NCBI GenBank assembly: GCA_019137195.1
Contig: JAGVSR010000132.1
Coordinates: forward strand, 1-54,116
Source: Alphaproteobacteria bacterium
GTDB taxonomy: Bacteria; Pseudomonadota; Alphaproteobacteria; Rhizobiales; Hyphomicrobiaceae
DNA length: 54,116 nucleotides
Direction: 5' to 3'
The notes beneath the pieces are model-generated. The model was not told the DNA's origin. It was given only the letters and a program-made list of their open reading frames with translations, and did not search any database. Both the position numbers and the translations under genes were made by a program. This document shows, in pieces, positions 19,450-26,485 of this stretch (position 1 is its first letter; every line of letters starts with the position of its first letter).

Positions 19450-21090
19450 GTGACGAGCGACAACGACACAACCTACGACGCGGCCGACAACTCGGCGCGA
19501 TGCTACACGGAGGCGATCGGCGCCATCCGGCTGGCGGGCGTGAAGGCGGGGCGGTTCCTGCCGATTGCCGGCCGGCCCGACGAGATCCGCGCGAGCCCGC
19601 TGGTCGAGGACGTGCGCCAGGTCGGCCCGGCGACGCTCTACCTCGGCGACTCGACGCGCATCGTGCCGCTGTTGGCCGAGCAGGGCGCGTGGATCGACGC
19701 CTGCGTCACCGACCCGCCCTACGAGCTCGGGTTCATGGGCAAGGGCTGGGACAGCTCGGGCGTCGCGGCGGCGTGGGAGACGTGGGGCGGCGTGCGCATC
19801 GCCTTGAAACCCGGTGCGCACCTCGTCGCGTTCGCCGGCAGCCGCACCTACCACCGCATCGCCAAGGCCATCGACGATGCCGGCTTCGAGGTCCGCGACC
19901 AGCTCATGTGGATCTACGGCAGCGGGTTTCCGAAGTCGCTGGATGTGGCAAAACAGATCGACAAGGTGGATACGCTTGGACCGCGGCGCGACCGTGCGCT
20001 GCGCTTCACGGCCTGGATGAGATCGACAGGCATAACATCGCGGACCATCAACCGCGTGACGGCATCGAGCATGGCAAGCCAGTATCTCACCGACGGAGAA
20101 CAGCCGGAGGTCGCAACGCGGGAAATGTTTGAACTCATGCGTCCGCACTTGCCGGAGGTGCCAGAGTGGATCGAGGGACTTGTCGACGCGCGAACTGTGG
20201 AATCGGAGAACCTCAAGAAGCGGCCAGTGTTGGGCACGCACGACAAGGAGGCCCATGCGGCAGTCTGGCGGGCGCAGTACCAGGACGATCATGTAGCGCC
20301 AGTCGGTAAAATTACGGCGGCGTTCAGTGACGACGCGCGGCGCTGGGAAGGGTGGGGAACGGCATTGAAGCCGAGCCACGAGCCGGTGTGCTTTGCGCGG
20401 AAGCCGCTCTCGGAGGCCACGGTCGCCGCCAACGTGCTGCGCTGGGCCACCGGCGCCATCAACGTCGACGGGGCGCGGGTGGAGGGGCGGTTTGAAAGTG
20501 GGTGGAGCAAGTCAGGCTCCCCGGCATCCGAGAATCGCGCACTGAGCGGGCCCAACACGGAGTGGGCGCCAGCTCCGGACAATCCTGCTGGCCGCTGGCC
20601 GGCAAACGTGCTGCACGACGGCAGCCTCGAGGTGCTTGAGGCGTTCCCGCCATCGGCCCGCGACGCGATCCGCTTCTTCTACGCCGCCAAAGCCGGCCGC
20701 GAGGAGCGTGAGGAGGGGCTTTCCGGTTCTCGTGCCGTCGCTGGCGCCGGGGTCGGCGCTCTTCGCGACGGCACGAGAACCGGAAACGCGCGTGCGAATT
20801 TCCACCCCACCGTCAAGCCCGTCGACCTCATGCGCTGGCTGGTGCGGCTGGTGACGCCCCCCGGTGGCGTAGTGCTCGACCCGTTCATGGGCTCAGGGAC
20901 AACCGGCATCGCCGCGGTGCGCGAGGGCTGCCGCTTCGTCGGCGTCGAGCAAAGCCCGGAGTACTTCGAGATCGCCGCGGCGCGCATCGCCCACGCCCAA
21001 CGCCAGACCGAGCGCGAGCCCGACCTCGTGCGCGAGATCACCGCCGCCGTGCGCAAGGTCCGGCCCGGCGGCCAGGGGGATTTGTTTTGA
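19450..21090 (+). CDS. DNA methyltransferase, DPPY (beta) class
   Basis: 546 aa. GTG at 19450 is chosen because GGGGAGAGGGAG precedes it; an ATG at 19429 has no ribosome site. Catalytic motif IV DPPY is at 88-91 (CVTDPPYELGFMGKGWD) and the AdoMet motif I at 477-486 (DPFMGSGTTG), so IV precedes I, the beta order. HPTVKPVDLMRWL is the usual lead to motif I. Probable N6-adenine or N4-cytosine methylation of phage DNA. An insert of about 100 residues after motif IV is the likely target-recognition domain. A perfect 22-bp inverted repeat interrupts the loop before HPTVKP. Confidence 0.92.
   Translation: MTSDNDTTYDAADNSARCYTEAIGAIRLAGVKAGRFLPIAGRPDEIRASPLVEDVRQVGPATLYLGDSTRIVPLLAEQGAWIDACVTDPPYELGFMGKGWDSSGVAAAWETWGGVRIALKPGAHLVAFAGSRTYHRIAKAIDDAGFEVRDQLMWIYGSGFPKSLDVAKQIDKVDTLGPRRDRALRFTAWMRSTGITSRTINRVTASSMASQYLTDGEQPEVATREMFELMRPHLPEVPEWIEGLVDARTVESENLKKRPVLGTHDKEAHAAVWRAQYQDDHVAPVGKITAAFSDDARRWEGWGTALKPSHEPVCFARKPLSEATVAANVLRWATGAINVDGARVEGRFESGWSKSGSPASENRALSGPNTEWAPAPDNPAGRWPANVLHDGSLEVLEAFPPSARDAIRFFYAAKAGREEREEGLSGSRAVAGAGVGALRDGTRTGNARANFHPTVKPVDLMRWLVRLVTPPGGVVLDPFMGSGTTGIAAVREGCRFVGVEQSPEYFEIAAARIAHAQRQTEREPDLVREITAAVRKVRPGGQGDLF
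20720..20786. repeat. perfect 22-bp inverted repeat inside a methyltransferase gene
   Basis: 20720-20741 (starting TTTCCGGTTCTCGTG) is the exact complement of 20765-20786; the loop is 23 bases. It encodes the loop SGSRAVAGAGVGALRDGTRT between two conserved blocks. Confidence 0.85.
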
Positions 21091-21094
21091 AACG

Positions 21095-21124
21095 AAAAAA
21101 CCCCGGCGCCGGGTGACGCCGAGG
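21095..21124 (-). terminator. intrinsic terminator for the membrane-HTH gene
   Basis: Read leftward: an 8-bp stem (CCTCGGCG with CGCCGGGG, one wobble pair), 8-base loop, then TTTTTT (21100-21095). It ends the minus-strand transcript whose last gene stops at 21162, just before the convergent methyltransferase. Confidence 0.75.
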
Positions 21125-21161
21125 GCTGATTTGCGCAAATCTGTAAACTGATGCGCGGTGC

Positions 21162-22454
21162 TTAGCCAACCGCCTTGCACCGTCCGACCGTCCGGCGCCG
21201 CGGAATGTCGCCGGCGGCTTCCCACTCGCCGAGCCAGTCGGACATGGTCGACCGCGGCACGCCGAACGTCCGGCAAAGCTCGGCTTGGCTCGGGAACGTC
21301 CGGCCGGCGGAAAGCTCGGCGCGGACCATCCGCAGCGCGGACGCCTTGGCATCCGGCAACCGGATCACGGCCGCGCTCGGCCGCGCCGACGCGCCGGGCT
21401 TCGGAGGGTCTTCGTTGGGCGCATCCGACTCCCCTCCGGGGAGCCGGCCGGATGCGCCGATCATCCGCTGCGCGGACGACGGCCCGGAAGGTCCGGCGAT
21501 CGCCGGACGATCCGAGGCGAGGAACAACGCCCGGAGCTGGGCAATGTCCGCGTCGGTGAGGTGGCCTTTGCTTGCCGCTGGCGACTCCCGTTCCGGGAGC
21601 CGGCCGCCAGTGGCGTTGTCGTTTGCTGGCGTGCGCTCGAGCTCGGCGCCGAGCACCGAGCCGAACGTGGCGAGCAGCACGAGGGCCGCGGCCATGAGCC
21701 AGCCCCACCGCCGGGCGAGCCAGGCTTCGGACGGCGAGGGAGCCGCCACCACCGGCCCGCGGGCGAGCTCAGCGCCGATCTCGGCCTTGGCCTTGGCCAT
21801 CCGCTCGGCGGCATCGGCCTTGCTGATCGCCGCGGCCATTTCCTTTCTGAGCTCATAGAAGGGCGCGCAGGCCTTGGCGACCTCGGGGCGAAGCGTGGCG
21901 CGCTCGGCCGTACACTCGGCCGATTCCTCCCACGCCCAACGGGCAATCTTGACTTGCTCCATTGCCGTTTTGACCTCGGCCGTGGAGCGCTGGGCACCGA
22001 GGCGGTCGCTATCGGCCTTGGCGGCCTCATAGTCGGCCTTAGCAAGCCCGAGCGCGGTGCGCCCGGCCTGCTCTGCGCCGGCCTTGGCGCGCTCGATCTC
22101 GAGCAAATGCGAGGCCACGCTCGAGCCCGACACCGCTAGCAGGAGCGCCGAGGCACCACCGGCAATGAGGCGCAGGCGCAACGGCGTGCCGGGAGCGATG
22201 GCAAGCCACGCGGCGCGGGCCTGCATGCTCGAGACGGCGATCGCCGCCGAGACGAGCACGGCGCCCAAGAGCGAAACGTGCGCGCCGGCGAGGCCTTCGG
22301 GAAGCCAAGCGGGAAGCGAGAGGGTGGTGGCCTCGACCTCGGCGCCGAGGCGATAGCCGCGAATGCCGTTGAAAACGGTCTCGGCCACGATCGCGCAGGC
22401 GATCGGGAGGTAAGCAACTGGCGCGATGCGCCAGCGTGTGCCATGTGTCTGCAT
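21162..22454 (-). CDS. membrane protein with C-terminal helix-turn-helix
   Basis: 430 aa, ATG at 22454 with AGGAGC upstream. Four hydrophobic segments: VAYLPIACAIVAETVFNG, SLLGAVLVSAAIAVSS, LIAGGASALLLAVSGS and, after a long coiled coil (about 150-245, LAKADYEAAKADSDRLGA), WGWLMAAALVLLATFGSVLG. The cytoplasmic tail holds two PE1 peptides (GGRLPERESPAA, SGRLPGGESDAP) and ends in a helix-turn-helix (SQAELCRTFGVPRSTMSDWL). A membrane-tethered DNA-binding protein is suggested. It runs against the early genes and has its own terminator. No family named. Confidence 0.72.
   Translation of the reverse strand: MQTHGTRWRIAPVAYLPIACAIVAETVFNGIRGYRLGAEVEATTLSLPAWLPEGLAGAHVSLLGAVLVSAAIAVSSMQARAAWLAIAPGTPLRLRLIAGGASALLLAVSGSSVASHLLEIERAKAGAEQAGRTALGLAKADYEAAKADSDRLGAQRSTAEVKTAMEQVKIARWAWEESAECTAERATLRPEVAKACAPFYELRKEMAAAISKADAAERMAKAKAEIGAELARGPVVAAPSPSEAWLARRWGWLMAAALVLLATFGSVLGAELERTPANDNATGGRLPERESPAASKGHLTDADIAQLRALFLASDRPAIAGPSGPSSAQRMIGASGRLPGGESDAPNEDPPKPGASARPSAAVIRLPDAKASALRMVRAELSAGRTFPSQAELCRTFGVPRSTMSDWLGEWEAAGDIPRRRTVGRCKAVG
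21410..21457 (+). repeat. PE1 palindromic element, copy L (in frame, antisense to gene)
   Basis: Nine-base arms GCGCATCCG (21419-21427) and CGGATGCGC (21449-21457), inner CTCCCC/GGGGAG, lead-in CTTCGTTGG. Read in the gene direction it encodes SGRLPGGESDA. Confidence 0.9.
21566..21614 (+). repeat. PE1 palindromic element, copy M (in frame, antisense to gene)
   Basis: Arms GCCGCTGGCG (21574-21583) and CGCCAGTGGC (21605-21614, one mismatch), inner CTCCCG/CGGGAG, lead-in CCTTTGCTT. Encodes GGRLPERESPAA. Confidence 0.9.
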
Positions 22455-22524
22455 GTCGAAAGCTCCTGGTAGTGCAGGGGTTGAGACGAGGCCTCGCGGG
22501 GTGTTCGAGCACGCCGCGGGGCCG

Positions 22525-22574
22525 CTTTTGTTTGCACCCGGCGACTCTCGTTCCGAGAGCCGGCCGCCGGGCGC
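22525..22574 (+). repeat. PE1 palindromic element, copy N
   Basis: Arms GCACCCGGCG (22534-22543) and CGCCGGGCGC (22565-22574, one mismatch), inner CTCTCG/CGAGAG, lead-in CTTTTGTTT. It lies in the 195-bp gap between two minus-strand genes, where I see nothing else. Confidence 0.88.
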
Positions 22575-22649
22575 GGTCGTGCTGGCCGGTCCTGCTGGTG
22601 CAGGGGATGGGGAACTATGTGTGCTACACACAATTCCCGCACCGCTGCG

Positions 22650-22919
22650 TCAGAGGCATTCCAGAGAAAACGCGGACCGGGCCGGCTCAAAACCCATGTA
22701 CTTAAGAGCCGTTTCGGCGATCTCGGCAGCGCTGATTCCATCGGCGAATGCGTTATTGATGGCGTCGGCAAGCGACTGTCGAACCTGATCGGCGTCGATC
22801 GTTTCGCCAAGGCGCTGGGTGCGCCCCTTGATCGCGCCCCAAGCCTCGTCGTAGGCGAGGTTGGCAGTCTCAATCTGCTCGTCTGAGCCATTCCAGTTGT
22901 CGCTAGTGAACCGTGACAT
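22650..22919 (-). CDS. unknown acidic protein, 89 aa
   Basis: ATG at 22919 behind GGGAGAGACGAC. The product is an acidic helical protein (NGSDEQIETANLAYDEAWGA, VRQSLADAINNAFADGISAA, EIAETALKYMGF). Its own promoter at 22948-22976 is divergent from the HTH gene at 23083. Small acidic proteins next to an HTH gene can be DNA mimics or anti-defence factors, but nothing here proves that. Confidence 0.65.
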   Translation of the reverse strand: MSRFTSDNWNGSDEQIETANLAYDEAWGAIKGRTQRLGETIDADQVRQSLADAINNAFADGISAAEIAETALKYMGFEPARSAFSLECL

Positions 22920-22947
22920 TGTCGTCTCTCCCGTGGTTGGTGAAGCC

Positions 22948-22976
22948 AATATGTGCAGTTTCTGCGCCTTTGTCAA
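22948..22976 (-). promoter_or_regulatory. leftward promoter of the 89-aa gene
   Basis: TTGACA (22976-22971), 17-base spacer, CATATT (22953-22948). The spacer contains GCAGTTTCTGC (22956-22966), a small palindrome that could bind a repressor. Confidence 0.65.
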
Positions 22977-22980
22977 TCGC

Positions 22981-23003
22981 AAAAGTGCAGCTTTCGCACT
23001 TTT
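22981..23003. promoter_or_regulatory. inverted-repeat operator between divergent genes
   Basis: AAAAGTGC (22981-22988) and GCACTTTT (22996-23003) around seven bases. GTGCAG half-sites also occur at 22953 and 23022. It is the likely binding site of the HTH protein encoded at 23083. Confidence 0.6.
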
Positions 23004-23082
23004 CTCTTGCGCTGGGTGGAAGTGCAGTCTATGTGTAGAGAGTGGCCCGTAACCGCGGGCGGCTTGGAAGAACCTGCACACG

Positions 23083-23301
23083 ATGACGCCGACCGAATAT
23101 AAGCAGTTCCTGCGCCGTCACGGCCTCGCGCAGCACGAGTTTGCAGCCCTGCTCGGCAATTCGCGGCGCACCGGGCAGAGCTGGGCCGACGAGGGGCCGA
23201 CCTCCGCCGCCGCCACCATGGCCCGCCTCATCGACCGCCGCCCCGAGCTGCTCGAGGTCGTGCGCGAGATCGCGGCGGAGCGGGGGACGGGAGCCCGCTG
23301 A
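23083..23301 (+). CDS. small helix-turn-helix regulator, 72 aa
   Basis: ATG at 23083. Residues 5-45 (YKQFLRRHGLAQHEFAALLG, NSRRTGQSWADEGPTSAAAT) form a Cro/Xre-type HTH with the Q-x-E-F-A-x-L-L-G and RT-x-x-x-W pattern of DNA-binding phage regulators. It is divergent from the 89-aa gene, with a good inverted repeat between them, so probably autoregulating. It may control the switch to late genes. Confidence 0.78.
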   Translation: MTPTEYKQFLRRHGLAQHEFAALLGNSRRTGQSWADEGPTSAAATMARLIDRRPELLEVVREIAAERGTGAR

Positions 23302-23565
23302 AAAAAAGATTTGACCTTTAGCCGCAAATCACCGATTCGTTTTGGCATCGTCGCGAGACGTATGGGCAAATGAGAAAACCCGGCCGGGCAACCGAGCCGG
23401 GTTTCGCATTTCCGGGCGCCATTCGCCGCCCATTTCGCGCTTCAATCCGGCCCGATCCGGCAGCCGACACCGCAACCGCAATTCCGTAATTGCACCGCAC
23501 GGCCGCGCCGCGAAGAAGGTTTGATTGAGGAATACCCGCGGGGGCGGGGGAACGGGGACAGGACG
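23302..23565. other. 264-bp non-coding stretch ahead of late genes
   Basis: No gene seen. It holds TTGACC at 23311-23316 (possible -35, weak -10), a terminator-like hairpin (23376-23404) and the palindrome GCAATTCCGTAATTGC (23478-23493), AT-rich for this phage. A late promoter or packaging site could be here, but no direct evidence exists. Confidence 0.4.
23376..23404. terminator. terminator-like hairpin, possibly bidirectional
   Basis: Nine-base stem AAACCCGGC/GCCGGGTTT around 11 bases, with short T-runs on both strands. It is placed 75 bases after the HTH gene. Confidence 0.55.
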
Positions 23566-23826
23566 ATGCAGCCAATTCCGATCGAGGGACAGACGCGGGT
23601 CATCGGCGAGAGCCAGGGCTACCTAGGGCTACCGATCCGCGACGAGACGATCAACTGCGCGGTGAACGGGCCGGAGACGCCGGCCATGACGACCGCGTGG
23701 CAGCCTTCGGACGAGGAGCGGGCGGCGATCTCGGCCGGCGCTCCCGTGCACCTGCGCATTCTCGGCACCCGGCACCCGCCGGTGATGGTCGAGGTGGGGC
23801 CGCTCGTCGGCGATGCCGCGCGCTAA
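23566..23826 (+). CDS. conserved phage protein, 86 aa, unknown function
   Basis: ATG at 23566 behind GGGGACAGGACG. A short globular protein; the C-terminal half (WQPSDEERAAISAGAPVHLR, ILGTRHPPVMVEVG) is a helix followed by two strands, a pattern I have seen in other phages near the terminase. Function unknown. It overlaps the next gene by 14 bases. Confidence 0.65.
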   Translation: MQPIPIEGQTRVIGESQGYLGLPIRDETINCAVNGPETPAMTTAWQPSDEERAAISAGAPVHLRILGTRHPPVMVEVGPLVGDAAR

Positions 23827-24163
23827 GGGTCGCGCCCGCGACTACACGGAGGCGGGCATTCGGCGCGTTCCGTGTTGTGTCAATGGCTGCCGCAACAAGG
23901 CGCGGTTCCAGTGGCGTATCTGTGCCGACGGCAACCGGGCCCGCGCGCTCTGCGCCGCCCACGACGTCGAGCTCAACGAGATGGTGCTGCGGTGGGCGTT
24001 CGGGCGCAGTGCCGCGTCGAAGGCTCGCGCCTACCGGCGCAAGGTCGAGGAGGCCGAGGCGCTGGACGTGATCCGCGCGCTCGCCCGCGATCTGGTGCGG
24101 CGGCCGGCGAGGAAGAGCGGGGCAAAGGCTCATGTGCACGACGTGCGACGAGCGGCGCGTTGA
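23813..24163 (+). CDS. zinc-binding protein near terminase, 116 aa
   Basis: ATG at 23813. Conserved Cys/His pattern: PCCVNGCRNKARFQWRICAD, then ALCAAHDVELNEMVLRWAF. Cys22, Cys26, Cys37, Cys47 and His50 could hold one zinc. The pattern recalls degenerate HNH or treble-clef proteins placed before terminase genes, where HNH proteins can assist DNA packaging. The catalytic HNH histidines are not clear, so nuclease activity is unproven. The basic tail fits DNA contact. Confidence 0.65.
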   Translation: MPRAKGRARDYTEAGIRRVPCCVNGCRNKARFQWRICADGNRARALCAAHDVELNEMVLRWAFGRSAASKARAYRRKVEEAEALDVIRALARDLVRRPARKSGAKAHVHDVRRAAR

Positions 24164-24311
24164 GCTGCGGGCGCAGCTCGCGTCCGGTAACGTCGCGGGC
24201 GCGCTCGCGACGGCGCGGCTCGGCGCGGCAGAGCTTGCCGCCCACGGCGCCGATGCGGCCCGCGCGGCGCTGAAGGCGCTCGCGGTCAAGGCCGCGACGC
24301 GGGGGCGGTAG
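24132..24311 (+). CDS. small protein before terminase, 59 aa
   Basis: ATG at 24132, overlapping the previous gene by 32 bases. Starts with a C-x2-C (MCTTCDERR), followed by Ala-rich helices (LASGNVAGALATARLGAAEL, AARAALKALAVKAATR). It is 34 bases from the terminase small subunit. Helical and basic; perhaps a partner of packaging proteins, but this is a guess from position. Confidence 0.5.
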   Translation: MCTTCDERRVELRAQLASGNVAGALATARLGAAELAAHGADAARAALKALAVKAATRGR

Positions 24312-24345
24312 AACAGGAAAGGGGCGGCGCTGCCGCCGAGGCGGC

Positions 24346-24960
24346 ATGTCCGACAAAAAACCGCGCAAGACGCGGAAGAAGACCGGCACCGAGAGCGAGC
24401 GCTTGACGGCTTCGCAGGAGGCGTTCTGCCAGGCCTACGTGCTCAACGACAATGGCGCGGCGAGCTACGCCAAGGCGTTCCCGAAGTCGCGAAAGTGGAA
24501 GCCGCAGAGCCGGGCGCAGAAGGCGTCGGAGCTGCTGGCGACCGGGAAGATTCGGGGAAGAATCGCGGCGCTTCGGTCGCTGGTGACCGAGAAGGCCGAG
24601 CGCGAGTTCGAGATCTCGGCCGGGAAAGTGCTGCAGGAAATGGCGAAGATCGGCTTCGCCAACATGCTCGACTACGTGCGCACGACCTCGTCCGGCGATG
24701 CGTTCGTGGACCTGTCGCAGCTCGACCGCGTGCAGGCGGCGGCGATCTCGGAAGTGACGGTCGAGGACTTCACCGAGGGCCGCGGCGAGGATGCGCGCGA
24801 CGTGCGCCGCATCAAGTTCAAGCTGCACGACAAGGGAGCCGCGCTGCACAAGCTCGGGCTGCACCTGGGGCTGTTCAAGCAGACGATCGAGGGCGAGATC
24901 GGCGGCAAGGGCGGGGGCCCGATCGTGGTTCAGATCAGTGATGCGGAGGCGAAGGTTTAG
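24346..24960 (+). CDS. terS: terminase small subunit
   Basis: 204 aa, of the Terminase_2 group. It recognises packaging sites in phage DNA. N-terminal HTH-like region (ASQEAFCQAYVLNDNGAASY, AKAFPKSRKWKPQSRAQKAS, ELLATGKIRGRIAALRS) is the hallmark, followed by the helical oligomerisation part (VLQEMAKIGFANMLDYV, VEDFTEGRGEDARDVRRIKF, ALHKLGLHLGLF). ATG at 24346. The large subunit follows, separated by a PE1 copy. Confidence 0.92.
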   Translation: MSDKKPRKTRKKTGTESERLTASQEAFCQAYVLNDNGAASYAKAFPKSRKWKPQSRAQKASELLATGKIRGRIAALRSLVTEKAEREFEISAGKVLQEMAKIGFANMLDYVRTTSSGDAFVDLSQLDRVQAAAISEVTVEDFTEGRGEDARDVRRIKFKLHDKGAALHKLGLHLGLFKQTIEGEIGGKGGGPIVVQISDAEAKV

Positions 24961-25010
24961 CTCTTGCTGGCCTCCGGCGACTGCCGTTCCGGCAGCCGGC
25001 CGCCGGAGGC
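24961..25010 (+). repeat. PE1 palindromic element, copy O, carries a ribosome site
   Basis: Arms GCCTCCGGCG (24970-24979) and CGCCGGAGGC (25001-25010), inner CTGCCG/CGGCAG. It fills the gap between the terminase genes. Its right arm contains GGAGG about 12 bases before the large-subunit GTG. Confidence 0.92.
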
Positions 25011-25020
25011 GAGACCAGCC

Positions 25021-26307
25021 GTGAGCTTTCAATACACCGACGACCAGACGCGGGCGATCGCCATGCTCGGCGGGCCGGCGCGTCACTCGATGCTGTACGG
25101 CGGCTCGCGGTCTGGGAAGACGTTCCTGCTCGTGTCGCTGCTCATCGGCCGCGCCATTCGTGCGCCGGGCTCGCGGCACGCCATCTTCAGGCACCGCTTC
25201 AACCACCTGAAAACGTCGATCGGCCTCGACACGCTGCCGACCGTGATGGCAAAGCGCTATCCGGGTGTGCCGGGCAGAATGGACAAGACCGACTGGGTGT
25301 TCCGGGTCGGCGGCTCCGAGATCTGGCTCGCCGGTCTCGACGACAAGGAGCGCACCGAGAAGATCCTCGGGCAGGAATACGCGACCATCTACTTTAACGA
25401 GTGCAGCCAGATCGCCTATTCGGCGGTGCTGATGGCACGGACCCGCCTCGCGCAGAAGACGGCGCTCGTCAACCGCGCGTTCTACGACTGCAACCCGCCC
25501 GGCTCGAAGCACTGGACGGCGCAGCTCTTCGTCTCGAAGCGCGACCCGGCCTCGAAGCCTGCCGGCGGGCCGTTGCCGAACCCCGACAACTACGCCGCGA
25601 TGGTGATGAACCCTCACGGCAACGCGCAGAACCTTTCGCCCGAGTACATCGCCGAGCTCGAGAGTCTGCCCGAGCGGCAGCGCAACCGCTTTCTGCTCGG
25701 CAAGTTCACCGCCGACCTCGACAACGCGCTTTGGAGCCTCGACAGCTTCGGGCCGCGGCTTACGACCGATCCAGTGGCGCTTGCCGCCGAGTGCGAGCGC
25801 GTCGTTGTTGCTGTCGACCCGTCTGGCTGTCACGGTCCCGAGGACGAGCGCTCGGACGAGATCGGGATTGTCGTCGCTGGGCGCCGCCGAGGTAGCCGCA
25901 AGTACATCGTTCTGGCCGATAGGACGTTGCGCGGCTCGCCGCAGCAGTGGGCGCGGGCGGCGGTCAAGGCCTACAAGGATTTCAGCGCGGATCGGATCGT
26001 CGCCGAGGAAAACTTCGGTGGCGCGATGGTGATCAGCACCATCCGCGGCGAAGACGCGAACGTGGTCGTGCGGACGGTGAAGGCCTCGCGCGGCAAATCG
26101 GTCCGCGCTGAGCCGATCTCGGCGCTTTACGGCAACGGCGCCGTCGAGCACGCCGAAGGCCTCGGCGAGCTAGAGGACCAGATGCTGAACATGACGACTG
26201 CCGGCTACATGGGCGAGCGGTCGCCCGACCGGCTCGACGCCAATGTGTGGGCCCTGAGCGAGCTGTCTCAGGGCGCGCAGATCCGCGTCGGAGCGGTCGT
26301 AACCTGA
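25021..26307 (+). CDS. terL: terminase large subunit
   Basis: 428 aa. ATP-driven DNA packaging motor with a nuclease domain. Walker A GGSRSGKT at 27-34, Walker B YATIYFNE at 120-127 with catalytic Glu, then the coupling segment FYDCNPPGSKHW. The nuclease core starts at VVVAVDPSG (Asp266), with IVAEENFGGAMV and a late RLDANVWALSEL carrying the last acidic residue. GTG at 25021, because a TTG start at 24964 would read through the PE1 element. The ribosome site lies in PE1 copy O. Confidence 0.95.
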   Translation: MSFQYTDDQTRAIAMLGGPARHSMLYGGSRSGKTFLLVSLLIGRAIRAPGSRHAIFRHRFNHLKTSIGLDTLPTVMAKRYPGVPGRMDKTDWVFRVGGSEIWLAGLDDKERTEKILGQEYATIYFNECSQIAYSAVLMARTRLAQKTALVNRAFYDCNPPGSKHWTAQLFVSKRDPASKPAGGPLPNPDNYAAMVMNPHGNAQNLSPEYIAELESLPERQRNRFLLGKFTADLDNALWSLDSFGPRLTTDPVALAAECERVVVAVDPSGCHGPEDERSDEIGIVVAGRRRGSRKYIVLADRTLRGSPQQWARAAVKAYKDFSADRIVAEENFGGAMVISTIRGEDANVVVRTVKASRGKSVRAEPISALYGNGAVEHAEGLGELEDQMLNMTTAGYMGERSPDRLDANVWALSELSQGAQIRVGAVVT

Positions 26308-26317
26308 GGACAACGCC

Positions 26318-26485
26318 ATGCTGAGGCGCCTGCTGTGCTGGCTTGGCTGGTGCACCCGCTGCGAGTTGCAATCGACCGATGAAGGCATCGGCGGGAAGTG
26401 TGTCGACTGTGGCAGGGTTCACGGCTGGATGACGCGTGACGAGGTTCGCGTTGTCTATGGCAAACGCCGGGAGTGCACGCCTTGA
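26318..26485 (+). CDS. zinc-ribbon protein, 55 aa
   Basis: ATG at 26318 with TGAGGACAACGCC in front. Two C-x2-C knuckles, Cys12/Cys15 and Cys28/Cys31 (WCTRCELQ, GKCVDCGRVHGWM), make a complete zinc ribbon. The stop overlaps the TTG start of the portal gene, so the two are coupled. It is inserted between terminase and portal, usually adjacent genes. Role unknown; zinc ribbons bind nucleic acid or protein. Confidence 0.72.
   Translation: MLRRLLCWLGWCTRCELQSTDEGIGGKCVDCGRVHGWMTRDEVRVVYGKRRECTP

Noticed and set aside
17677-20379. A 900-codon open frame on the minus strand
   Set aside because: It lies opposite well-supported plus-strand genes (DUF3307, DPPY methyltransferase) and its translation is Arg/Ala/Pro-rich without domains. 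High GC leaves antisense frames open by chance.
22650-23301. Anti-CRISPR locus
   Set aside because: The HTH gene is divergent rather than downstream in the same operon, and the acidic protein matches no known family by eye. Kept only as a possibility in the findings.
23302-23565. A cohesive-end (cos) site upstream of the terminase
   Set aside because: The stretch has a palindrome and AT-rich piece, but no diagnostic feature of cos or pac can be read from sequence alone.
24286-26151. A 621-codon minus-strand frame opposite the terminase genes
   Set aside because: Terminase motifs on the plus strand are unambiguous; the antisense frame is a shadow.
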